Source: Nitrososphaerales archaeon | Lineage (GTDB): Archaea > Thermoproteota > Nitrososphaeria > Nitrososphaerales > Nitrososphaeraceae | Direction of reading: 5' to 3' | Length of the DNA stretch: 32,686 bases | Assembly (NCBI GenBank): GCA_025451315.1 | Contig: JANWKP010000056.1 | Coordinates: 1 to 32,686 of the forward strand | Part shown: positions 26,578 through 32,686 of the stretch, in pieces | Layout of the letters: every line of letters starts with the position of its first letter | Numbering within the stretch: position 1 is the first letter of the stretch | Notes under the pieces: model-generated | Seen by the model: only the letters and a program-made list of their open reading frames with translations | Told to the model about the DNA's origin: nothing | Databases searched by the model: none | Translations under genes and position numbers: made by a program

Positions 26578-26820
26578 CTATTTATTTTTATATTTGTGAC
26601 TTCTAATTTATATATAGATCGTAAAAATTTTGATTAAGAAACTCAGTAAACAAAAATAGAAACTGGTGGTTACACTATAATTTTATATTTAAAATTCATA
26701 TTAATATTTTATAGAAGAATATTTAAAATAATCAATCCTAACTATATAAGTGAAAAAGAGATAGTAGTACTTATATATTAATTTGCGTTTTTTTTTGTAA
26801 AAGAGGATTGTGGAACAGTA
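26578..26820. promoter_or_regulatory. Divergent promoter region, polysaccharide synthase / sugar dehydrogenase
   Basis: These 243 nt separate the two divergent starts. A TATA-like ATTTATATATAG (26607-26618) serves the minus-strand synthase, and TTATATATTA (26771-26780) lies about 45 nt before the plus-strand ATG. The rest is AT-rich with no clear operator. The shared region suggests the two genes could be controlled together. Confidence 0.5.
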
Positions 26821-27693
26821 ATGGTAAAAATTTCTATAATTGGATCCGGAGTAGTTGGCTCTGCCACGGGAAAAGGATTTCATAAGCTAGGTCACAACGT
26901 TTTCTTCTATGATATTTCTAAAAATAGAATAGAAACGTTAAAGAAAGAAGGATTTAAGATCGCTCATAATGTAAAGGATGCTTTGCAGCAGAGTGATATT
27001 ACGTTTGTATGTGTCAATACGCCTACTGGCGATAATGATGAACAAGATTTGTCACAGGTAAAATCTGCTCTCTTCTCTATAAAAGAAGCATTAAATGAAT
27101 CTACTAAATATAACTTGATAGTTTTTAGAAGTACTATGTTACCAGGGACTATGAATGAAATAGTTATTGGTTATCTGGATCAAGAGTGTAAACAAACTAG
27201 AGGTAAAGATTATGATGTTTGTTATAACCCAGAATTTTTAAGACAAGAAAGTGCATATGAGGATTTTTTTATTCCTGATAGGGTAATTATAGGAGAGGAT
27301 TTTGAAGGCAGTTCGAAATTATTACAAGAATTGTACAAACCACTTACGGAAAAAATTATTGTTACTAGTCCTAAGGCTGCAGAGATGATTAAGTACACAT
27401 CCAATTGCTTCTTGTCATTAAAAATATCATTCTTTAATGAAATCGGAATGTTGTGTAAAGAAATAGGTATAGATGATAGAGCAGTAAGTTTAGGTGTATC
27501 TCTAGATAAACGTATAGGTAAATATGGTACTATCGCAGGTAGACCATTTGAAGGTGCATGTTTGCCAAAAGATACAAGAGCATTATCTACATTTATCAAA
27601 AAAAGAGGATGGACACCAGACTTGCTTAAAGTAACTTTAGATATAAACAAAAAAATTGAAGAATTAGTAACAAAAACTGCATTAACAAAATAA
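26821..27693 (+). CDS. Short UDP-glucose/GDP-mannose 6-dehydrogenase (lacks C-terminal domain)
   Basis: It should oxidise C6 of a nucleotide sugar twice with NAD+ to a uronic acid donor. In the 290-aa product: dinucleotide fold GSGVVG (8-13), VCVNTPTG (63-70), FRSTMLPGT (102-110), YNPEFLRQESA with Glu138, AAEMIKYTSNCFLSLKISFFNE with Lys191 and Asn195, and RPFEGACLPKDTRAL with catalytic Cys247 and Asp251. All catalytic residues are present, but the protein ends about 40 residues after Cys247, whereas usual enzymes run to about 390-440 aa with a third, UDP-binding domain. There is no frameshift continuation in the 93 nt downstream. Either it is a natural short form or it needs a partner. It is divergent from the polysaccharide synthase. 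Confidence 0.88.
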   Translation: MVKISIIGSGVVGSATGKGFHKLGHNVFFYDISKNRIETLKKEGFKIAHNVKDALQQSDITFVCVNTPTGDNDEQDLSQVKSALFSIKEALNESTKYNLIVFRSTMLPGTMNEIVIGYLDQECKQTRGKDYDVCYNPEFLRQESAYEDFFIPDRVIIGEDFEGSSKLLQELYKPLTEKIIVTSPKAAEMIKYTSNCFLSLKISFFNEIGMLCKEIGIDDRAVSLGVSLDKRIGKYGTIAGRPFEGACLPKDTRALSTFIKKRGWTPDLLKVTLDINKKIEELVTKTALTK

Positions 27694-27786
27694 TATATAT
27701 ATTTTATAAATTTTTTATTAAAAATTAATAAACAAATCCATTAAATTTTTTTAATAAGTTTATCGGTTTGCAGTTTTGTTACTATC

Positions 27787-28869
27787 TTATTTATTATAAA
27801 TATTACAATAATAGTCAAAAAATTTCTCTAATGAAATTAATTGTCTGTTCTCAATAGATATATATAATGAAGCAAAAACATTAGAAAAGAATAATCTCTC
27901 TTGTGGTGGTAATTCAATAAGATGTCCTATAATGTCGGCAGCATCCCAAGAATCCCCTGCACCGGTTAAATTTCTTAAAATAGTATTTTTTATGTTATAT
28001 TCAAAATATACCTCATCGCCATAAGAACAAGCACAACCATATCTGGTATGCAGGTCGATAAATACTCCTAATTGTTTTGCTAATTCTTTAATAGCCATTT
28101 CTATATTGATACGGTCATATTTTTTACTTAAGTAAAAATTTTTGAGATCTAATTCAAAAAGTAAAGAATTACATTCATTTTCATTAATACTTAGAATATC
28201 TATCATATTATTTGGATCTCTTAATAATGTACAAAATTCCTTACTCCGAGTTTGAATATCTGCAGGATCAACAAAATGTAAGGCTTTCGGTGAATTTTTA
28301 AATACATGTTTTAAAAGATCAGTACCTTTCCAATTGCTAGCCCAATTTACAAGAATAACAGCATCAGAATTAACTAATATTTCTTTATAATCCGGAGAAT
28401 TTAGTCTGTCTGAACCAAAATTTGAATTTTCACCTACATCGCTAATCATTATATTAGAATTACTTAGGTCAATGCAGTTCTGAATTTCTAGTGATGTTGT
28501 GTATCCTGGTTTTCCATTCGATAAATGCAATTTTACTTTAGGTAAATCTTTAAAAAAATATTTTAAGTTCATGTCACTTGAATCATCAGTTATAGTGAAT
28601 AGATCTACATCAAATCCAAGTTTTCCAAGACAATAAGCAATATTTACTGCATTTCCTCCTTCAATTTGTGTAGTGGGTATTCCTCTGATGCTTCCACCCC
28701 CATACTTTGTTTTTTCTTTTATACATATAAAAAATTCATCTATATTTTTAATTTTGATTATTCTGTCGATAAAAAAATCATGTAATACCGTAATTGATTT
28801 ATTATTACATTGGGCATCATTTATTTTATCAAAAATTGTAATTGGGTCCAAAACCGTTATGGGAAACAC
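27787..28869 (-). CDS. PfkB/ribokinase-family sugar kinase, 360 aa
   Basis: It should phosphorylate a sugar or nucleoside with ATP. Visible are the substrate-binding YGGGSIRG (56-63), GGNAVNIAYCLGKLGFDVDL (71-90), the family's NENE-like INENE (228-232), and the anion-hole/base motif TGAGDSWDA (302-310; catalytic Asp306, with Trp where Phe is common). The N-terminal about 50 residues before GGGS carry an extra DPITIFDKIND segment. Length is slightly above the family's 300-330 aa. The start is GTG at 28869, with ATG absent nearby. A 47-aa membrane protein gene lies 39 nt upstream on the same strand, probably cotranscribed. The substrate cannot be told; a sugar-activation role next to the glycan genes is a guess. 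Confidence 0.85.
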   Translation of the reverse strand: MFPITVLDPITIFDKINDAQCNNKSITVLHDFFIDRIIKIKNIDEFFICIKEKTKYGGGSIRGIPTTQIEGGNAVNIAYCLGKLGFDVDLFTITDDSSDMNLKYFFKDLPKVKLHLSNGKPGYTTSLEIQNCIDLSNSNIMISDVGENSNFGSDRLNSPDYKEILVNSDAVILVNWASNWKGTDLLKHVFKNSPKALHFVDPADIQTRSKEFCTLLRDPNNMIDILSINENECNSLLFELDLKNFYLSKKYDRINIEMAIKELAKQLGVFIDLHTRYGCACSYGDEVYFEYNIKNTILRNLTGAGDSWDAADIIGHLIELPPQERLFFSNVFASLYISIENRQLISLEKFFDYYCNIYNK

Positions 28870-28908
28870 CTGTTTGATTTTTTTATAATATATTGTTGTT
28901 TATGAAAG

Positions 28909-29052
28909 TTATCTCCAAAATATCGAAATTACACCTAAACCCAAGATAGCTAATCCTCCATAAATCATAGATGTAATATTCATAGCTCCAGCGCCTGCTG
29001 CTATTCCTATTCCTGAACCTATCATAATTATCTCTGCTGTTCTTCGCCTCAT
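28909..29052 (-). CDS. Small membrane protein, 47 aa
   Basis: A 47-codon ATG-started frame. A basic lead MRRRTAEIIM is followed by two Gly/Ala-rich hydrophobic stretches (IGSGIGIAAGAGAM and IYGGLAILGLGVISIFW), giving a hairpin or two short membrane spans. The positive N-terminus favours an inside orientation. I recognise no family. It precedes the PfkB kinase by 39 nt on the same strand and follows the ferritin-like gene (91 nt). Its length and hydrophobic design argue for a real gene. Confidence 0.6.
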   Translation of the reverse strand: MRRRTAEIIMIGSGIGIAAGAGAMNITSMIYGGLAILGLGVISIFWR

Positions 29053-29143
29053 TTTTAAATATTATAAAAACTTGCCTAATAAGTATTATAGTTCATAAAA
29101 TGTCATTTGTTAAAGAAACCAAAAATATAAAATATTAAAGAAA

Positions 29144-29737
29144 TTAGGTGTGAATTAATCCGCCATGTTCACTTACATGTGGAGATTGCCCAACAAACTT
29201 TCTTCTAAAGTGACCAGAGGGTCTTTTTGATAAAAGTTCAATAAACCATGCCTCGTGTTCAACTTCTTCTTGCATTATTTTTTGTGCAATATCGTATGTT
29301 CGTGGATCTTTGCCGGCAGTCATATCACATACTTCTCCCCATGATCTTATTGCACATTGCTCTGCCTCTAGCAATACTGTAAGTATGGATTTGATATCTT
29401 GCCAATTATCAGGTAAATAGGCATCAGGGCATCCAGCTTGGTCAGCAAATTCTCTAATATCTCGTGGTAAACTACCACCTAACTCATATAATCTGGGAGT
29501 CATTGCCTCAAAATGATTTCTATCTTCAATCCTGGCATCCTCTACTATTTCCTTAATTCCTTCACCTTCTAAACCTGTACAATGCATCCTTAAGATTGTA
29601 TAATAGTAATATGTTGTAAACTCAGCGCCTACACCTTTTCTAATTAATTCTATTAATCTTTGTACATTTACCCCATTCTTTTCCAAAACTTCCAATGCTA
29701 CAATTTTTGGAACAGAGCTATCTTGATTATTTGACAT
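29144..29737 (-). CDS. Dps-like ferritin (DPSL type)
   Basis: A four-helix ferritin-fold protein that should oxidise and store iron, probably using peroxide, and protect DNA. In 197 aa the di-iron ligands appear in [13 protein letters not shown] (Glu39), EDRNHFEAM (Glu71, His75), [12 protein letters not shown] (Glu124/Glu126) and [10 protein letters not shown] (Glu157/Glu158, His161). Cys103 (AGCPDAY) and Cys128 (EQCAI), 25 residues apart, match the cysteine pair that marks archaeal DPSL (thioferritin-like) proteins. It has extra N- and C-terminal tails (HGGLIHT end with His). A TATA-like TTATATATT (minus strand, about 29757-29767) is about 26 nt from the ATG, so the mRNA is probably leaderless. 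Confidence 0.87.
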   Translation of the reverse strand: MSNNQDSSVPKIVALEVLEKNGVNVQRLIELIRKGVGAEFTTYYYYTILRMHCTGLEGEGIKEIVEDARIEDRNHFEAMTPRLYELGGSLPRDIREFADQAGCPDAYLPDNWQDIKSILTVLLEAEQCAIRSWGEVCDMTAGKDPRTYDIAQKIMQEEVEHEAWFIELLSKRPSGHFRRKFVGQSPHVSEHGGLIHT

Positions 29738-29756
29738 ATTATTCGATTTGAATAAT

Positions 29757-29767
29757 AATATATAAAG
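29757..29767 (-). promoter_or_regulatory. TATA box of the Dps-like ferritin gene
   Basis: On the minus strand CTTTATATATTATT lies with its centre about 26 nt upstream of the start codon at 29737, giving a leaderless or near-leaderless transcript. Confidence 0.5.
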
Positions 29768-29823
29768 GTTTTAATATAACAAGTAAAACAGTTAGCTAAT
29801 AAATAACTATTGACACCTTAATG

Positions 29824-29836
29824 ATATATATATAAT
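29824..29836 (+). promoter_or_regulatory. TATA box of the 46-aa membrane protein / DHH unit
   Basis: ATATATATATAAT centred about 26 nt before ATG 29855. The transcript would start at the first codon of the 46-aa gene and can run on into the DHH gene 18 nt after it. Confidence 0.55.
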
Positions 29837-29854
29837 GGTTTTTGGATATTGTAT

Positions 29855-29995
29855 ATGGCAACCGAACAAATTGTAGATCCTTTTCTGGTTATGATCGCTA
29901 TTTCTGGATTTTTCTCTGCAACCATTTTATTATCATCGCTTTTAACAATTAGAAAGAAAAAAATCCAAACTGATAGAATTAAAAATAATATTTAA
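29855..29995 (+). CDS. Small single-span membrane protein, 46 aa
   Basis: An ATG-started 46-codon frame: short acidic lead (MATEQIVD), one hydrophobic segment (PFLVMIAISGFFSATILLSSLL), then a basic tail (TIRKKKIQTDRIKNNI). The layout predicts a single helix with its C-terminus inside the cell. The segment carries GFFSATI, like GFVSAVI in the 39-aa protein at 8219. A well-placed TATA box and 18 nt to the DHH gene support a real gene cotranscribed with it. Function unknown. Confidence 0.65.
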   Translation: MATEQIVDPFLVMIAISGFFSATILLSSLLTIRKKKIQTDRIKNNI

Positions 29996-30013
29996 TATTG
30001 AATTATTTCTAAA

Positions 30014-31033
30014 ATGACTATTACAATTTGTATTTCTCATAAAGAAGATGTTGATGGTTTATCTTCAGCTATACTGATAAATTCTGCCTTCAAAGAAAAA
30101 GTGTCTATAGTATTAGTAGATTATGCAAATCTTATATTTAGGCTTGAAAGATTGCTTAAAAATCTCTTACCGGTAACAAAAGGATATAATAGGATATTTA
30201 TTTGTGACCTTGGATTAAATAAAAAAAATCAACCCAGATATATTTCAATATTAGGAAAAATGGTTGGTTTGGGATATAAAGTAACCTATATTGATCATCA
30301 TGACCTTGAAGAAGACGCAAAGAAAGAAATAAAAAAAATAGGAGTAAATCTAATTCATTCTACTCAAGAATGTACTAGTATTCATGTTTATAATAAATAT
30401 AAAAAAAAACTTTCCTCTAATGCATCGTTTTTTGCTGCTGCAGGTGCTTTAACTGATTATCTAGATAATAAGCCAGTAGCATCATCACTGATACCTCTAT
30501 ATGATAGACAATTTTTAATGTTAGAATCGACAGCAATGTCTTACATGATTTCTTCAAACCAAAACAATGAGGAATATCTATACAATATCGTTAATGTTTT
30601 ATCTGCTATGAAATTCCCTCATGAAATTGAAGGAGGGTTTATAGAAGCAGAGAAATATGCAAAAAAAATATCTAATGCTATTACTTCCCTTTCTAAAGAG
30701 ATTAAAACTAAAGATAGTATTGCTTTAGTACAAAATAATCTTGATCTTGCATCAAGTACTGTAGTAAATTTTGTTTTAGGAATGTCAGAAAAAAAAATTG
30801 CAATGGTTTATAAATATAAAGAAGAAAAAAAAGTTTTTATTATTTCTATTCGAGGATCTAAAGATTGTAATGTTCATTTAGGAAGAATTGTAAATGAGAT
30901 TGCATCAACTTTGGGAGGAAGTGGGGGAGGTCATGATAAAGCATGTGGAGCTGTAATTCCTAAAGATTCATTCGATAAATTTGTTGAATTGTTAGATACA
31001 AAAACCTCAGAGTATATCGCTGTCAATTACTAA
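30014..31033 (+). CDS. DHH/DHHA1 phosphoesterase (RecJ-like)
   Basis: The 339-aa product has the DHH core: HKEDVDGLSS (9-18; Asp12, Asp14), FICDLG (Asp65), YIDHHD with DHH at 94-96, and ALTDYLD (Asp148). The C-terminal DHHA1 substrate-binding part carries GGSGGGHDKACGA near the end. Family members are Mn2+-dependent 5'-3' exonucleases (archaeal RecJ/GAN) or hydrolases of nanoRNA and cyclic dinucleotides. Length and the single DHH-DHHA1 layout without an OB-fold fit either. The substrate cannot be decided. Upstream in the same transcript is a 46-aa membrane protein. Its stop is 22 nt before the IS6-like element at 31056. Confidence 0.9.
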   Translation: MTITICISHKEDVDGLSSAILINSAFKEKVSIVLVDYANLIFRLERLLKNLLPVTKGYNRIFICDLGLNKKNQPRYISILGKMVGLGYKVTYIDHHDLEEDAKKEIKKIGVNLIHSTQECTSIHVYNKYKKKLSSNASFFAAAGALTDYLDNKPVASSLIPLYDRQFLMLESTAMSYMISSNQNNEEYLYNIVNVLSAMKFPHEIEGGFIEAEKYAKKISNAITSLSKEIKTKDSIALVQNNLDLASSTVVNFVLGMSEKKIAMVYKYKEEKKVFIISIRGSKDCNVHLGRIVNEIASTLGGSGGGHDKACGAVIPKDSFDKFVELLDTKTSEYIAVNY

Positions 31034-31055
31034 TTCTAAAATCAACACTTGTTTC

Positions 31056-31774
31056 GGCTCTGTTAAGTTAAGCAGTAAAATCTATAGCTAGATACGTTCT
31101 CTTTATGATATGAAAGTTAGATTTGAACGAAACATAACATCCACTGTTATTGGAATGTATTCTCTTTATCTATACTTTCTAGGTAAATCTACGTAATACT
31201 TCCAAGGCATTAGTAATCTTTAGAGATGTGAATAAGAGAAGTTATGTACCTGTATGGAACTGTAATCAAAGATTTGGATCCTGTCAAATCTACAAAAGGA
31301 AAAGAGTGTCTGCCTTTATCATAGACTAAACAGTTATCCATGTTGGAAACCAGCATTTCTGGTTATGGATCTATATTGAACCAATAAATAGTTCTATGCT
31401 TGAATCTACATTTCAGAAGAGAAACATGCTTGTTGCTGAAAAATTCATTAGATCTCTTGTTGCAAAATATGGAAATTATTTAGGGTATACAGATGGTGGA
31501 ACATAGTATCCAGAAGCATGCAAGATACTGGGATTAAAACACAATCTACATTCATCATTTGAGAAAAGCCTGATGGAGAGAATAAACCAATACTTTAAGG
31601 ATATAATAGAAAGTTTTGATGACTGCTATCCATGTTTGAAAGATGAATGTAATCTATTTCATGTGTATAACTGCATACAATTCTTTGTATCCATGTATAA
31701 TTATACAATAGTAAATAATAATTATGATCTCGAGTTAGTAGAGGAGGTGAATATTTTCTTAAATTAACAGAGCC
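31056..31774 (+). mobile_element. IS6-like insertion sequence, copy 3 (719 bp, degenerate)
   Basis: Ends GGCTCTGTTAAGTTAA (31056-31071) and TTAAATTAACAGAGCC (31759-31774) are near-perfect inverses. Bases outside (CTTGTTTC left, TTATTTTA right) do not match, so the target duplication is lost or the element has recombined. Its ends agree with copy 1 (GGCTCTG) rather than copy 2 (GGCTGTG). The transposase is broken several times. Confidence 0.9.
31110..31767 (+). pseudogene. IS6-like transposase pseudogene
   Basis: Begins MKVRFERN, related to MQIRFERN of the copy at 18302. It is broken by a 2-nt deletion before [13 protein letters not shown], a TAA right after the first catalytic Asp (FIID*), indels around the ESTFQKRNM segment, and a TAG in place of Trp in TDGGTW. 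The C-terminal part (31573-31767) is still open and shows the region missing from copy 2: ERINQYFKDIIESFDDCYPC, which carries the catalytic Glu and the Lys seven residues on. Not functional. Confidence 0.9.
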
Positions 31775-31860
31775 TTATTTTATATAATAATTAGAAAAAA
31801 TAATCTAAACTTATAATATAAATTGAAGAGAAAAAATTCTACGTATTGATAAATAATTCG

Positions 31861-31876
31861 ATACCGATCTCGGTAT
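31861..31876. promoter_or_regulatory. Palindrome ATACCGA-TC-TCGGTAT
   Basis: Perfect 7-bp inverted arms around 2 nt, the most GC-rich feature in this AT-rich spacer, 75 nt before the decayed frame at 31952. It is operator-like in size. No regulator is identified. Confidence 0.3.
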
Positions 31877-31951
31877 AAAAATAAGAGTTTAACATACAGC
31901 ATTAAAGAAGATAGTTATTATTCATGACAAACATCTCAAAGATCTAAGACC

Positions 31952-32659
31952 ATGGAACAATTTTTTTATGATATAATGGAACTACCATATGATAAGAGAT
32001 CTATTACGTTATTATTGGTTAAAGTTCTTGTAATCAACAAACTGGTAAATAAAGAAATGATTTTAGTATAGGTTAAAGTAGTATTATTCTCAAATATATC
32101 AAATGTTAAATTCTAAAGTTGCATGAAATCTAATGAACCTTATTATTGTGATACTCTAAGTAGCAATAACTGTCAAATAAGAGGATATACGACTGTTTTG
32201 TTCATTTAAAGATGGAATGTTTACACAAGCAGATAGCATTATTTCTTCGACATAATAATTCATTTAATATGGTCTGAAATCCGACTTGAACTCTGCAACT
32301 ATATTCACAGTTTATACATGTTTATTTTTAAAGAAAGAAAATTGAGACATAACCAATATTTTATTATTCTGCAACTTATAACGCTAGTTCGATTAAAACA
32401 ATTTACGGAGGGCTTGGGCGGTATAACTATTTTTGGAAATCGTTCTTGAGAATTATACCAAAATGTAACATTAGATTATTTGAAATTATTATATCTAGTT
32501 GATGAGATTTATTTCCATGAGAATATAATATTATCTCCTTTGAAGATTTGAAGACGATTTGAAAGATATTTTGCAAAAACATTTGCTAATATATTTTATC
32601 TATTAATGCCAATGTCTGAAGGATTTTTCATGAATGAAATTGACTTATTCAAATTTTAA
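31952..32659 (+). pseudogene. Decayed protein-coding frame, about 236 codons with six stops
   Basis: From ATG 31952 (MEQFFYDIMELPYDKRS) one reading frame runs to TAA 32657-32659 with only six internal stops (TAG 32069, TAA 32114, TAA 32207, TAG 32234, TGA 32447, TGA 32549) and no needed frameshift. At this base composition about 20 stops are expected. Longer open parts read MFIFKERKLRHNQYF and RLKQFTEGLGGITIFGNRS, ELYQNVTLDYLKLLYLVDEI, RRFERYFAKTFANIFYLL. I do not recognise the protein. Each stop could derive from CAA, CAG or CGA by one C-to-T change. It lies beside a dead IS6-like copy. Chance openness is possible, hence low confidence. Confidence 0.35.
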
Positions 32660-32686
32660 TCGTATAGACTCATCCTGTAAATGAGC

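Larger units (their letters stand above)
31775..32686. other. Gene-free right end of the window
   Basis: These 912 nt contain no intact gene on either strand. What can be seen is the palindrome at 31861 and the decayed frame at 31952-32659. No tRNA-like fold, CRISPR repeat or transposon end was found. Confidence 0.55.

Noticed and set aside
1-31774. Composite transposon bounded by IS6-like copies
   Set aside because: The interior carries essential archaeal genes (nop5, thermosome, thrS) and the outer copies lack matching duplications.
32400-32440. GC-richer GGAGGGCTTGGGCGG patch, considered as tRNA or RNA gene
   Set aside because: No acceptor or T-arm pairing could be found; it fits the decayed coding frame instead.

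Overview
The window looks like a low-GC chromosome segment of an ammonia-oxidising thaumarchaeon (Nitrososphaeria). Group I.1b, Nitrosocosmicus-like, is my best guess, inferred from gene content and the AT-rich base composition rather than from a marker comparison. Archaeal identity rests on Nop5 plus fibrillarin, archaeal RNase HII, Trm1, a Gly/Met-tailed thermosome subunit, an archaeal threonyl-tRNA synthetase with the archaea-type N-terminal editing domain, a Dps-like ferritin, and TATA boxes about 26 nt upstream of start codons (leaderless mRNAs).

Layout. 1-412: truncated IS6-like element. 422-1317 (-): an unknown 105-aa protein and a small JAMM/MPN-domain protein. 1416-5456: RNA modification and information block (Nop5, fibrillarin, RNase HII, Trm1). 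5765-10417: metabolic genes (orphan NitT/TauT-type ABC ATPase, MTHFR-like protein, CoA-type Nudix hydrolase, a 39-aa membrane protein, UbiD-family decarboxylase, FlK-like hotdog thioesterase). 10494-12203: thermosome subunit. 12348-17688: HprK-like P-loop protein, dolichol-phosphate-mannose-synthase-like GT2, GT39-type membrane glycosyltransferase, PQQ-type sugar dehydrogenase. 17689-19200: gene-poor patch holding an IS6-like element with a perfect 8-bp target duplication. 19421-22797: divergent surface or extracellular proteins (NosD-type beta-helix and a GH5-like hydrolase). 22908-25062 (-): ThrRS and a small zinc-ribbon-like protein. 25120-27693: divergent hyaluronan/cellulose-synthase-like GT2 and a short UDP-glucose/GDP-mannose dehydrogenase. 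27787-29995: PfkB kinase, two tiny membrane proteins and a Dps-like ferritin. 30014-31033: DHH phosphoesterase. 31056-31774: dead IS6-like element. 31775-32686: no intact gene, but a decayed 236-codon reading frame.

Functionally, about 12.3-28.9 kb reads as a cell-surface glycan neighbourhood. It has a polyprenyl-phosphate sugar donor (GT2), a membrane sugar transferase (GT39), a processive polysaccharide synthase next to an enzyme that would make a uronic-acid donor, a cell-surface beta-helix protein, a GH5-like hydrolase that could trim glycan, and a PQQ sugar dehydrogenase outside the membrane. The housekeeping block (Nop5 to Trm1 and the thermosome) is ordinary. All three IS6-like copies are inactivated by frameshifts or stops, and two diverged copies share the same 2-nt deletion. 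I saw no tRNA, rRNA or CRISPR array.
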